Shown in pieces: positions 29,670-38,100 of a stretch of DNA of 64,000 nucleotides. This DNA is from Streptomyces chrestomyceticus JCM 4735 (GTDB lineage: Bacteria > Actinomycetota > Actinomycetes > Streptomycetales > Streptomycetaceae), in assembly GCF_003865135.1 (NCBI RefSeq), contig NZ_BHZC01000001.1:6572001-6636000 (forward strand). Reading direction: 5' to 3'. The position numbers and the translations under genes are program-made. Position 1 is the first letter of the stretch. Each line of letters starts with the position of its first letter. The notes under the pieces were generated by a model. It was given only the letters and a program-made list of their open reading frames with translations, was not told the DNA's origin and ran no database searches.

Positions 29670-30245
29670 ATGAGCGTTCGTATGTCCTCCCCCCTCAGCC
29701 CTCTTCGCAGCCCCCTCCGTGACTACGGCAGCGGTGTCGACGACCGGCATGCCGCGACCCCGCACGCGTACGACATCGGCCTGCTGGTGCTGCGGCTCGC
29801 GGTCGGGCTGATCATGGCCGCGCACGGTGCGCAGAAGCTGTTCGGCTGGTTCGGCGGGCCGGGGCTGGACGGAACCGGACAGTTCTTCGCGGGCAGCGGT
29901 TACCCGGCCGGCAAGGCCATGGCCGTGGTGGCCGGGCTCAGCGAGACGCTGGGCGGTCTCGGGCTGGTCCTCGGGCTGCTGACGCCGCTGGCGGGCGCGG
30001 CGGTCGTCGGGACGATGGTGAACGCGCTGGCGGTGAAGTGGGGCGGAGGCTTCTTCGCGCCCGAGGGCGTCGAGTACGAGCTGCTGCTCACGGCGGGCGC
30101 CGGAGCCCTGGCGCTGACCGGCCCCGGCCGGTACGCGGTCGACCGGCTGCTTCCGGTCCTGCGTAACCACCGGCTTGCTTACGGGGTGGCTGCCCTCTTG
30201 TTCGGCGTGATCGTCGCGTTCGTGATGCTGCTGGTGCGCGACTGA
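29670..30245 (+). CDS. DoxX-family membrane protein
   Basis: 191 residues; a second ATG at 29682 is possible. After a ~40-residue hydrophilic start come four membrane helices. The DoxX signature VLRLAVGLIMAAHGAQKLFGWFG lies near residues 47-70, followed by PAGKAMAVVAGLSETLGG. DoxX proteins associate with redox or thiol-stress responses in actinobacteria. A TTGAA/TTCAA operator precedes the gene, suggesting control by a MarR-type repressor. Confidence 0.85.
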   Translation: MSVRMSSPLSPLRSPLRDYGSGVDDRHAATPHAYDIGLLVLRLAVGLIMAAHGAQKLFGWFGGPGLDGTGQFFAGSGYPAGKAMAVVAGLSETLGGLGLVLGLLTPLAGAAVVGTMVNALAVKWGGGFFAPEGVEYELLLTAGAGALALTGPGRYAVDRLLPVLRNHRLAYGVAALLFGVIVAFVMLLVRD

Positions 30246-30316
30246 CCTCCCGGCGGAATCGTAGGGAGCCGGGTGAAGTGGTGTGTGTGGAGAGAAGCGG
30301 AAGGTGAGGGATTGAC

Positions 30317-30817
30317 GTGGCAGTGCGGCGGCTGAATCACGCGGTGCTCTACGTACGGGACGTGGCGCGCGCCGTGGCCTTCTACACGGAGGCGCTGGGG
30401 TTCCGGGTGGACACCGAGATACCGGGGAGGGCCGCGTTCCTCAGTGCCGAGGGGACCGCCAACGATCACGATCTCGGGCTGTTCGCGGTCGGCGCCGGGG
30501 CGCCGGGACCCGAACACGGCCGGGTGGGGCTCTACCACCTGGCCTGGGAGGTCGGCACCCTCGGGGAGCTGGCGGACACGGCGAGGGACTTGGCCGAGCG
30601 GGGCGCGCTGGTCGGCGCCACCGACCACCTGGTGTCCAAGTCGCTGTACGCCAAGGACCCGGACGGCAACGAGTTCGAGGTCATGTGGCGGGTGCCCCGT
30701 ACGGAGTGGCCGGGACCGGACGAGCCGGACCGGCTGCGCCCGCTCGACCTCGAAGCCGAGCTGGAGCGCTGGGGCCGCGATCTGAAGACGGGGGCGGCGG
30801 CCGGGTCGGCGACCTGA
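30317..30817 (+). CDS. VOC-superfamily (glyoxalase/dioxygenase-fold) protein
   Basis: 166 residues with paired beta-alpha-beta-beta-beta modules. LNHAVLYVRDVARAVAFYTE at the N-terminus and the second-module LVSKSLYAKDPDGNEFEVMWR carry a His (HAVLY) and a Glu (NEFEVMW) in metal-ligand positions. It resembles small metal-dependent dioxygenases or resistance proteins of the family; the substrate is unknown. Confidence 0.85.
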   Translation: MAVRRLNHAVLYVRDVARAVAFYTEALGFRVDTEIPGRAAFLSAEGTANDHDLGLFAVGAGAPGPEHGRVGLYHLAWEVGTLGELADTARDLAERGALVGATDHLVSKSLYAKDPDGNEFEVMWRVPRTEWPGPDEPDRLRPLDLEAELERWGRDLKTGAAAGSAT

Positions 30818-30900
30818 GGGCGGGGCGGGACACCACTTTGGTCTGAGGGCAGGGCGGGACGGGCCATGGCCTCGGTTTGAGGGCGGGCGGGTCTGCCACT

Positions 30901-30956
30901 ACCTGAACCCGGCGCCACGGCCTCCCGTCGCGGAGGCCGTGGCGCCGGGTTCAGGT
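30901..30956. terminator. Bidirectional terminator with 25-bp perfect arms
   Basis: Arms 30901-30925 and 30932-30956 are perfectly complementary around a 6-base loop, between the convergent VOC and cobalt-transporter genes. Confidence 0.9.
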
Positions 30957-30970
30957 GCCTCAGGCAGTGG

Positions 30971-32161
30971 TCAGGCGGGCTCTCGGGCCGCCTCCGTCGC
31001 CCGTGCCGACCAGCGCTTCTCCACACCGGCCAGCCGCCAGTACGCCAGCGCCGCCGCCCAGACCGCCACGAACAGGCCGACGATGATGAAGCCGACGTTG
31101 TCCAGGTCGATCGACGAGATCCAGCCGGTCACGCCGTCCGTCAGGTTGAGCTTCTCGTGCAGCACGGTGACCAGTTCGATGGTCCCGATGAAGAACGCCA
31201 CGGCGATCGACAGACCGGTGATCGTGAGGTTGTAGTAGACCTTGCGCACCGGGTTCGAGAACGCCCACTGGTACGCGAAGTTCATGAACGTACCGTCCAG
31301 CGTGTCGAACAAACTCATCCCCGCCGCGAACAGCAGCGGCAGCACCAGGATCGCGTACCAGGGCAGGCCGGCCGCCGCGCCGCTGCCCGCCATCACCATC
31401 AGCGTCACCTCGGTCGCGGTGTCGAAGCCGAGGCCGAAGAGCAGGCCGAGCGGGTACATCTGGCCGGGGCGGGTGATGGAGCGGGTGAAGCGGCCCAGTA
31501 CGCGGTTCATGAAGCCGCGGGAGTCGAGGTGCTGCTCCAGCTCCGACTCGTCGTACCGGCCCTCCCGCATCGCCCGGAACACCCGCCAGATGCCCGCCAG
31601 CGCGACGAGGTTGAGCGCGGCGATGAGGTAGAGGAAGCTGCCGGAGACCGTGGTGCCCACGGTGCCGAGCACCTGGTGGGTGCTCGATCCGTCGTCGAGC
31701 AGGGTGCCGGCCAGTTGTGCGCCGCCGGCGACCAGTGCCGCCATGGCGACGACCACGCTGGAGTGCCCGAGCGCGAACCAGAAGCCCACCGAGACCGGGC
31801 GCTTGCCGTCGGCCATCAGCTTGCGGGTGGTGTTGTCGATGGCGGCGATGTGGTCGGCGTCGAAGGCGTGCCGCATGCCGAGGGTGTACGCGGTGACGCC
31901 GAGGCCGACCCCGAAGACCTGCGAGCCCACGGTGTAGTGGTGCGGCACGACCAGCAGGAAGAGCACGCCGAAGGCGACGACGTGCAGGGCGGCTATGACT
32001 GCCATCAGCCCCGCGGTCCGTACGGTGTCCTGCCGCCGCCAGCGGAATCCGGGCAGTGGCAGGGGGGTGGAAGTGGCAGGTGGGGACGGTGAGGGGGAGG
32101 GGGAAGGAGAAGAGGAAGGGGAATTGGTGGACAGGGGCATCCGGTGGTCACGCTCCAGCAC
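30971..32161 (-). CDS. HoxN/NicO-family cobalt/nickel permease
   Basis: 396 residues from GTG 32161 (ATG at 32140 is an alternative). About eight membrane helices. The family signature RHAFDADHIAAIDNTTR (H-x4-DH metal motif, helix II) and LGFDTATEVTLM (second signature) are both present. NicO proteins import Ni2+ or Co2+. The cobalamin riboswitch in its leader indicates cobalt uptake for B12 synthesis. It is transcribed away from the ABC importer. Confidence 0.93.
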   Translation of the reverse strand: MLERDHRMPLSTNSPSSSPSPSPSPSPPATSTPLPLPGFRWRRQDTVRTAGLMAVIAALHVVAFGVLFLLVVPHHYTVGSQVFGVGLGVTAYTLGMRHAFDADHIAAIDNTTRKLMADGKRPVSVGFWFALGHSSVVVAMAALVAGGAQLAGTLLDDGSSTHQVLGTVGTTVSGSFLYLIAALNLVALAGIWRVFRAMREGRYDESELEQHLDSRGFMNRVLGRFTRSITRPGQMYPLGLLFGLGFDTATEVTLMVMAGSGAAAGLPWYAILVLPLLFAAGMSLFDTLDGTFMNFAYQWAFSNPVRKVYYNLTITGLSIAVAFFIGTIELVTVLHEKLNLTDGVTGWISSIDLDNVGFIIVGLFVAVWAAALAYWRLAGVEKRWSARATEAAREPA

Positions 32162-32183
32162 CTCGTGGATCAGTTCGTGAGAT

Positions 32184-32372
32184 GCCGTGGCCGGTCTCCT
32201 GGCTGACGGGTGTGCGCGCCCGCCCCTGCCTTCCCGGTCGCGGGCTGCGGCCAGTGGCTCCGTACGGGCGCGGGGCGCGTACGGAACGGGGCGGGAACTT
32301 CCCGATCACAGTGGCGAGGGCCGCTCCGGTCTGGACCTGACGGTCTTCACCGGTCTTCCCGACACCACGGCC
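32184..32372 (-). promoter_or_regulatory. Cobalamin (B12) riboswitch controlling the cobalt permease
   Basis: On the minus strand the leader contains the ordered B12-element blocks: CCGGAGCGGCCCTCGCCACT, GAGCCACTGG, CGGGAAGGC and GTCAGCCAGGAGACCGGCC (the B12 box). These precede the permease start by about 25 bases. Order, spacing and strand match known cobalamin riboswitches, which shut off expression when adenosylcobalamin is plentiful. Confidence 0.92.
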
Positions 32373-32510
32373 CGGACACTCTAACGCCCGGCCGCGCTGT
32401 GGTCATCGGACCAATACGGCGGGAACCCGGGGCGCCGTCCGCTCGACTACCTGGTCCCGGGCCCGCAGGTGCGGGCCGTCGGGCGGTCGAGAGGCAGGGA
32501 GAGCGGACGT

Positions 32511-33692
32511 ATGCGTCCTCGGATGGATCTGGTGGAGCCGGTGGCCGGGAGCCGGCCGGCGCGGTGCGGCCGGTCGGTGGCGGCGGTGGCGGGGGTGCTG
32601 GCGGTGGCCGCGCTGGTCAGCGGTTGCGGCGGTGCCGACGGGCGTACGGCGGCGGGGGCCGCGGACGGTCAGAGTGGCGGAGCGGGAGGCTATCCCGTCA
32701 CGGTCACCGATTGCGACGGGCGGCGGACGACGTTTTCCGAGGCACCGCGGAAGATTGTCACGAGCAATGCGGCGAGCCTGGAAATGCTGCTCCGGCTGGG
32801 GGCGGGCGACCGGGTCTTCGGTACCGGATTCCCGCCGGGGAAGGGCGCGTTGCCGCCCGAACTCGATGCCCGGGCGCAGCGCGTCCCGGTGCTGGGGAAG
32901 ACGGTGATTCCGAAGGAGAAGCTGCTCGGTTCCGGTGCTGATGTCTATATCGACACGTTCGCTTCCATGGGCGCCATGGGGGGTGCGGCGGCCGGTCCGA
33001 CCGAGGAGGAATTCGCCGCGGCGGGCATCAAGCACGTCTATCTGGCTTCTACGGCCTGTGCGCCGCGCAAGAAGGTGCCGCAGCAGGACCTGTCCGCGGT
33101 GGAAGGCGACATCCGGCGGCTCGGGCAGCTCACGGGCACCTCGCGACGTGCGGTGCACCTGGTGGCGGAGATGGAGAAGAAGGTTTCTTCGGTACGTACG
33201 GCCCTCGCTGACGTGCCCGCGGCGCAGCGGCCGTCGTATTTCTTCTTCGACTTCGACGCGGGGACGAAACAGCCCGTCGCGGTCTGCAACCGGCAGGTGG
33301 CTAACGCGGTGCTGACCGAGGCCGGGGCACAGAACGTCTTCGCGGACTGCGCGAGCGATTTCCGGCCGGTGTCGTGGGAGGACGTGGTGGCGAAGAACCC
33401 GGACTGGATCCAGCTCGGCGTACGGAACCGGGGAAGTGCCGCGGCCACCGAGAAGGCATTCGACGAGGCCGCGAAGTTCCTCAGGGAATTCCCGGCCACG
33501 GCGGGACTGCGCGCGGTGCGGGAAGGGAAGTTCCTGCGCATCGGCTCGGAGCAGACGACCATCGCCGGGGTGGGCAATGCCGATACGGTGCGGCGGATCG
33601 CGGCGACGCTCTACCCGGATCGGCTGGCAGGGGCAGGGGCAGGGGCAGGGGCAGGGGCAGCGGCAGGGACCGGGTCCCGGGCGGGCCACTGA
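32511..33692 (+). CDS. ABC importer substrate-binding lipoprotein (FecB/BtuF type)
   Basis: 393 residues from ATG 32511 behind GAGAGCGG. Signal peptide with lipobox VSGCGG near residue 43 (likely lipid-anchored Cys). Class III binding-protein features: VTDCDGRRTTFSEAPRKIVT, LGAGDRVFGTGFPPG, WEDVVAKNPDWIQLG, FLRIGSEQTTIAG. The C-terminal end carries Gly-Ala repeats encoded by GGGGCA tandem repeats (33629-33660). Ligand could be cobalamin, a siderophore or another metal chelate. The stop overlaps the permease ATG (TGATG). Confidence 0.85.
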   Translation: MRPRMDLVEPVAGSRPARCGRSVAAVAGVLAVAALVSGCGGADGRTAAGAADGQSGGAGGYPVTVTDCDGRRTTFSEAPRKIVTSNAASLEMLLRLGAGDRVFGTGFPPGKGALPPELDARAQRVPVLGKTVIPKEKLLGSGADVYIDTFASMGAMGGAAAGPTEEEFAAAGIKHVYLASTACAPRKKVPQQDLSAVEGDIRRLGQLTGTSRRAVHLVAEMEKKVSSVRTALADVPAAQRPSYFFFDFDAGTKQPVAVCNRQVANAVLTEAGAQNVFADCASDFRPVSWEDVVAKNPDWIQLGVRNRGSAAATEKAFDEAAKFLREFPATAGLRAVREGKFLRIGSEQTTIAGVGNADTVRRIAATLYPDRLAGAGAGAGAGAAAGTGSRAGH

Positions 33693-34891
33693 TGGCATCG
33701 CCGGGTGAGAGGCAAGAGGCCGTCGAGCAGGCTCCCGAGCAGGCCGTCGAGCAGGCCCCTAAGCAGGCCGTCGAGCAGCCTCCTGAGCAGGCCGCCGGGC
33801 GGGCCGGAGGAGCTGAAGGACGGGCAGCCGGCCAGGCCCGTACCCGCTGGCTCGCCCTCGGGCTGCTGGTCGCCCTGCTCGCCGCGCTGACCGCGGCCGT
33901 CGCACTCGGTGCTACCGACATCGCCCCGGCCGAGGTGTGGTCGGTGGTGTTCCGGCGGCTGGGGGGCGAGCCGCCCCGGCCGGGTACGGACGATCTGATC
34001 GTCTGGCAGCTTCGCGTCCCGAGGGCGCTGCTCGCCGCGCTGGTCGGCGCGGGTCTCGGGCTCGTCGGTACGGCCACCCAGGCGCTGGTGCGCAATCCGC
34101 TGGCGGACCCGTACCTGCTGGGCATCTCGAACGGCGCTTCGCTGGGCGCGGTGGCCGCGATCGTGCTGGGCGCGGGCACCGTGGCGGGGGCGGGCGGGGT
34201 GTTCGAGCTGGGCGGAGGGGTGGGGCTGTCGCTGGCCGCCTTCGCCGGGGCGCTCGCCTCGTTCGCGCTGGTGTGGACGCTGGCTCGCCGGGGCGGTGGC
34301 TTCGCGCCGCTGCGGCTGGTGCTGGCCGGGGTCGGCATCGGGCAGTTCCTGGCCGGGTTCACCAGCTACCTCGTACTCCAGGCCGGGGACGAACAGCAGA
34401 CGCGCGGCGTGCTGTTCTGGCTGATGGGCAGCCTGGGTGGGGCCACTTGGGGCACGCTCCTGCTGCCGGCCGTCACCGTACCGGCCGGACTGCTGCTCCT
34501 CCAGGCGCGGGCCCGTGCGCTGAACGCGCTGACGATGGGGGACGAGACGGCGGCGAGCGTCGGCGTGGACGTCGTACGGCTGCGCCGGACGCTGTTCGTG
34601 GTGACCAGCCTGCTCACCGGCGTCCTGGTGTCGGTGTCCGGGGCGGTCGCCTTCGTGGGGCTGATGGTGCCGCACCTGTGCCGGCTGATCGTCGGGGGCG
34701 ACCACCGCAGGCTGCTGCCGCTGGCCGCGCTGACCGGGGCGCTCCTGCTGGTCGTGGTGGACATCGTGTGCCGTACCGCCATGGACGGCCAGGAACTGCC
34801 GGTGGGCGTGGTCACGGCGGTGATCGGCGCGCCGGTGCTGCTGTATGTGCTGGACCGGCGGCTGGGAGCCGGAGCGGGGGCGGGAGCGTGA
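33692..34891 (+). CDS. FecCD/BtuC-family ABC permease
   Basis: 399 residues from ATG 33692. The N-terminal ~40 residues repeat VEQAPEQ-like units (Gln/Ala/Pro-rich, cytoplasmic). About nine to ten membrane helices follow. Family hallmarks: LRVPRALLAALVGAGLGLVG, QALVRNPLADPYLLGIS, and SGAVAFVGLMVPHLCRLIVG near the C-terminus. It would form the homodimeric channel for the lipoprotein above and the ATPase below. Confidence 0.92.
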   Translation: MASPGERQEAVEQAPEQAVEQAPKQAVEQPPEQAAGRAGGAEGRAAGQARTRWLALGLLVALLAALTAAVALGATDIAPAEVWSVVFRRLGGEPPRPGTDDLIVWQLRVPRALLAALVGAGLGLVGTATQALVRNPLADPYLLGISNGASLGAVAAIVLGAGTVAGAGGVFELGGGVGLSLAAFAGALASFALVWTLARRGGGFAPLRLVLAGVGIGQFLAGFTSYLVLQAGDEQQTRGVLFWLMGSLGGATWGTLLLPAVTVPAGLLLLQARARALNALTMGDETAASVGVDVVRLRRTLFVVTSLLTGVLVSVSGAVAFVGLMVPHLCRLIVGGDHRRLLPLAALTGALLLVVVDIVCRTAMDGQELPVGVVTAVIGAPVLLYVLDRRLGAGAGAGA

Positions 34892-34923
34892 GCAGGATCG
34901 GAGCCGGGGTAGGGAGCGGGAGC

Positions 34924-35796
34924 ATGAGGGCGGGGAGGCGCGTCGGCATGGCCGGTGGAGGGGTACGTACGGAAGCCGTCACGGGCCACGGCATGCGGAT
35001 CGACATCGAGGATCTGCGGGTATCGTACGCCGGCCGGTGCGTGGTGGCCGGGGTGCGGCTGATGGCCGCGCCCGGCGAGATCGCGGGCGTGGTCGGCCCG
35101 AACGGCAGTGGCAAGTCCACGGTGCTGCGTACGGTCTACCGGCACCTGAACCCCGAAGCGGGCCGGGTGCTGCTCGCCGGGGAGGACATTCGGACCATGC
35201 CACCGGCGCGCACCGCCCGGCACATCGCCGCCCTGCCCCAGGAACGCGGCGGCGACTTCGAACTCACCGTCCACGAGGTGGTGGCGATGGGCCGCACCCC
35301 GTACAAGCGGGCGTTCGCGGGCGACGACCGCGCCGACCGGGAGACGGTGGCCCGTGCCCTGGCCGACGTGGGGCTGGCGGAGTACGGCGGGCGGCGGTTC
35401 TCGGCGCTCTCCGGCGGGGAGCGGCAACGGGCCCTGCTCGCCCGTGCCTTCGCCCAGGCGCCGGACGTCCTCGTCCTGGACGAACCGACGAACCACCTGG
35501 ACGTACGGCACCAGGTCGAGCTGCTGAACCTGCTGCGCGGCCGGGCCTGTACGACGCTCGTCTCCCTGCACGACCTGAACGCGGCGGCCTCGGTCTGCGA
35601 CCGGCTCCATGTGCTGTCGGAAGGGACGGTGGTGGCGTCCGGCGCGCCGCGCGAGGTGCTGACGCCGGAGCTGCTGGCCGAGGTGTTCGGGGTGCGGGCG
35701 GCGGTGGTCGATCATCCGCTGACGGGGGACCCGCTGATCGCCGTCGATCAGCGTGAAGTCGCGGTTCCAGCCGCAGTCGCGGATCAGGAGAGCTGA
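34924..35796 (+). CDS. ABC importer ATP-binding protein (FecE/BtuD type)
   Basis: 290 residues from ATG 34924 behind GGGAG (ATG 34993 is an alternative). Walker A GPNGSGKST, Q-loop LPQERGG, signature LSGGERQRALLARA, Walker B VLVLDEPTNHLDV and switch His (SLHDLNAAA) are all intact. It completes the importer operon. Its 3' end overlaps the end of the convergent isonitrile synthase by 13 bases. Confidence 0.93.
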   Translation: MRAGRRVGMAGGGVRTEAVTGHGMRIDIEDLRVSYAGRCVVAGVRLMAAPGEIAGVVGPNGSGKSTVLRTVYRHLNPEAGRVLLAGEDIRTMPPARTARHIAALPQERGGDFELTVHEVVAMGRTPYKRAFAGDDRADRETVARALADVGLAEYGGRRFSALSGGERQRALLARAFAQAPDVLVLDEPTNHLDVRHQVELLNLLRGRACTTLVSLHDLNAAASVCDRLHVLSEGTVVASGAPREVLTPELLAEVFGVRAAVVDHPLTGDPLIAVDQREVAVPAAVADQES

Positions 35797-36752
35797 GCCG
35801 CTGCCGGCCGTCCGGCCTCGTGCGCGTCCCGCACGTAATGGCTCGGGCGGCCGTCCCGGTGGACGAGCCGTCCGAGCCGCGCCGCGTCCGCCGCGCGCAT
35901 CAGCCGTACGCCGTCTCCGTCCGCGTCGCGCAGCACGCAGGCGTGCCACGGCGTCATCCACACGTCGGGCGCGTCGAGCAGACGGATGCCGAACTTCGGC
36001 GTGCCGGGCGGCTGCGGGTGGATGGACAGCCGGAGGGCGTCTGGATGGTGCTCGGCGATCAGCGCGCCCCAGGCGCGGCTGCGCTGGACGACTCCGTAGG
36101 CGCGGGTGCGGCAGGCGCGTTGCAGGGCGGAGCGGGTGCCTTCGAAGCCGGTGGTGTCCTCGAACAGGAAGCGGGTGATGCCTCGGTACAGGCGAAGCGT
36201 TTCGCCGCCGTGGGCGGCCGCGTCCCGGGTCTCGGCGCGCAGGGAGTCCAGGGAGGGCGCGTACCGGCGGTGCACCTCGGCGCGTTTGGCGTCGCAGGGC
36301 CGGTCTCCGTAAACGTCCCGCAGGTCGAAAGTGGTGAGGTGGGACAGTCCGGCCGTACGGATCATGGTGCGCAGCGTGTCGTTGTACGCGTCGACGTGCG
36401 GGTCCGGGACGCCGATCAGATCGCTGAAGAGGTGCCCGTCGGAGCAGATGACGAGCCGCGCGCCCGGCGCGTACAGCTCCCCGATCCGGGCGCACAGCCG
36501 GTCCAGGAAGCGCAGGGCGAGGCGTTCACCCTCGTCGGGGAGCCGGCCGACGACCTTGGCGGGGTTGGGGGACTTGCAGGGGAAGCCGGGGAGGGTGAAG
36601 CGGATCGGGCGGCCGGTCGCCACCAGGGCTTCCAGGTGGCGTAGTTGGTGCGGGAAGTGGGCGGGGGTGGCTGCTTCGGCGGTAGGCGTCGTCTCCGGGG
36701 TGCGGCGGTGAGGGAGGAGGGTGCTGAGGATGGCGGCCGCTGTGCTGGTCAT
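35784..36752 (-). CDS. Isonitrile (isocyanide) synthase, PvcA/DIT1 family
   Basis: 322 residues from ATG 36752, which overlaps the P450 stop (ATGA). Family core: PGFPCKSPNPAKVVGRLPDE near residues 53-72, LCARIGELYAPGARLVICSD and HLFSDLIGVPDPHVDAYND. These enzymes turn the amino group of an amino acid, usually Tyr or Trp, into an isonitrile, using the C2 carbon of ribulose-5-phosphate. It is the last gene of a three-gene operon with a P450 and an amidotransferase. No PvcB/IsnB-type Fe/2OG oxygenase is nearby. The amino-acid substrate is inferred to be aromatic. Confidence 0.9.
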   Translation of the reverse strand: MTSTAAAILSTLLPHRRTPETTPTAEAATPAHFPHQLRHLEALVATGRPIRFTLPGFPCKSPNPAKVVGRLPDEGERLALRFLDRLCARIGELYAPGARLVICSDGHLFSDLIGVPDPHVDAYNDTLRTMIRTAGLSHLTTFDLRDVYGDRPCDAKRAEVHRRYAPSLDSLRAETRDAAAHGGETLRLYRGITRFLFEDTTGFEGTRSALQRACRTRAYGVVQRSRAWGALIAEHHPDALRLSIHPQPPGTPKFGIRLLDAPDVWMTPWHACVLRDADGDGVRLMRAADAARLGRLVHRDGRPSHYVRDAHEAGRPAAAQLS

Positions 36753-38027
36753 CGGGCCTCTCCGGGGGTGACAGCGGGGGCGGTGGTGTCGTACGCCACC
36801 GGAAGCTCCCCGACCCCCCGCGCGAGCACCGCCGGTATCCAGTTCAGCTCGCTGTCCGGTACGGCCAGGCGGAGCCCCGGCAGGCGGCGGAGCAACGTCT
36901 CCAGGGCGATGTGCAGTTCGGTACGGGCCAGGGTGGCGCCCGGGCAGAAGTGGATGCCGTGGCCGAAGGCGAGGTGGGGGTTGGGGGACCGGCCGAGGTC
37001 CAGGGTGTCGGGTGCGGGGAAGCGGGCGGGGTCGCGGTTGGCCGCGCACAGCGAGACGATCACGGAGTCGCCGGCCGGGACCCGGGTGCCGGACACGTCC
37101 GCGTCCTCGGCGAGAAAGCGCCAGGTCGTCAGCTCGAAGGCGCTGTCGTAGCGGAGCAGTTCCTCGACGGCGCGGGGGAGGAGCGCGGGGTCGTCGCGGA
37201 GCGCGGCGAGGTGGTGCGGGTGGCGCAGCAGGGCGGTCAGGGCCGTCGTGATCTGGTGGGTGACGGGTTCCTGTCCGGCGACGAGGAGTTGGAAGATCAT
37301 GGAGTCCCGTTCCGCGCCGTCCAAGGCCCCGTCGTCGTGGGCGGTGACGAGACGGGAGAGCAGGTCCGTGCCGCGCTCCTGCCGCTTGTGGTGTACGAGA
37401 TCAGCGATGTAACCCTGCAGGCCGCGCAGTCTCGCCTCGTAGGCCGGGCGGCCGGGGTCCGTCGGACCGACGGGCTGGACGACCTTGCCCCAGTCCCGGT
37501 CGAAGCGCCTGGTGAACTCGTCCGGCAGGCCGATGACTTCGGCGAGGACGAGAAAGGGGAAGCGGGCGGCGAACGACGCGACGAGATCGGTGGTGCCGCC
37601 GCACTCCGGGCCCTCGGCCGGCGGCAGCTCGTCCAGCAACGCGTCCGCCAGGGCCTCGAAACGCGGGCGGAGTTCCGCGACGCGCCGGGGCGCGAAGGCG
37701 TCGGTGATCAGTCGGCGGAGGGCGGTGTGCCGGGGCGGGTCCTGGTGCAGCAAGTGCACCTGGAGCTGGGAGTGCTGCGGCTCCGGCATGATCGAGGCGC
37801 GGGCGCGCCAGGCCGCGTTGCCCCGGGAGTGGTGTTTGCCGAGCCGGGGATCGTTCAGTGCCCGGTGAGCGGCTTCATAGCCGGTGACGAGCCAGGCACA
37901 CACACACCGCTCGGGAACCGGACGCGGTGGACCGGGCCGCGCTCGCGCAGTTCGGTGTAGAGGGGGTACGGATCACGCTTGTAGCTCTCGCCGTAGAGAG
38001 GGATCGGTTCCGGTTCGGGAAGGGGCA
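36749..38027 (-). pseudogene. Cytochrome P450, frame interrupted at a (CA)5 repeat
   Basis: The natural N-terminus starts at ATG 38027 (PIPLYGESYKRDPYPLYTEL) but the frame breaks at 37897-37907; the rest is open from a GTG at 37903. Removing one CA restores PSGVCAWLVTGYEAAHRAL. Motifs present: I-helix LLVAGQEPVTHQ (the usual AGxET Thr is Pro), EELLR (ExxR) and heme loop FGHGIHFCPGATLA. Loss of the acid-alcohol pair is seen in some non-hydroxylating, phenol-coupling P450s. In context it would couple or oxidise the isonitrile product. It may be mutated, phase-variable or mis-sequenced. Confidence 0.75.
37897..37907. repeat. (CA)5 dinucleotide repeat at the P450 frame break
   Basis: CACACACACAC within the P450 coding region. 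Four CA units instead of five would put the N-terminal and main P450 frames together, so slippage here toggles the enzyme. Confidence 0.8.
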
Positions 38028-38100
38028 TGGGGAGGGGCTCCTCAGGGATGGGCCGGTCGGGGGATGTGTGCGTGCACGGGCTCGTAGGTGCGCGAGGGGA

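Noticed and set aside
33937..34923. N-terminal part of a 619-codon frame before the ABC ATPase
   Set aside because: It is the permease gene in another frame. The ATPase begins at 34924 with a ribosome site.
36753..37049. N-terminal extension of the isonitrile synthase frame up to 37049
   Set aside because: It is antisense-frame overlap with the P450 and Pro/Arg-rich. The ATG at 36752 overlaps the P450 stop as expected for a coupled gene.
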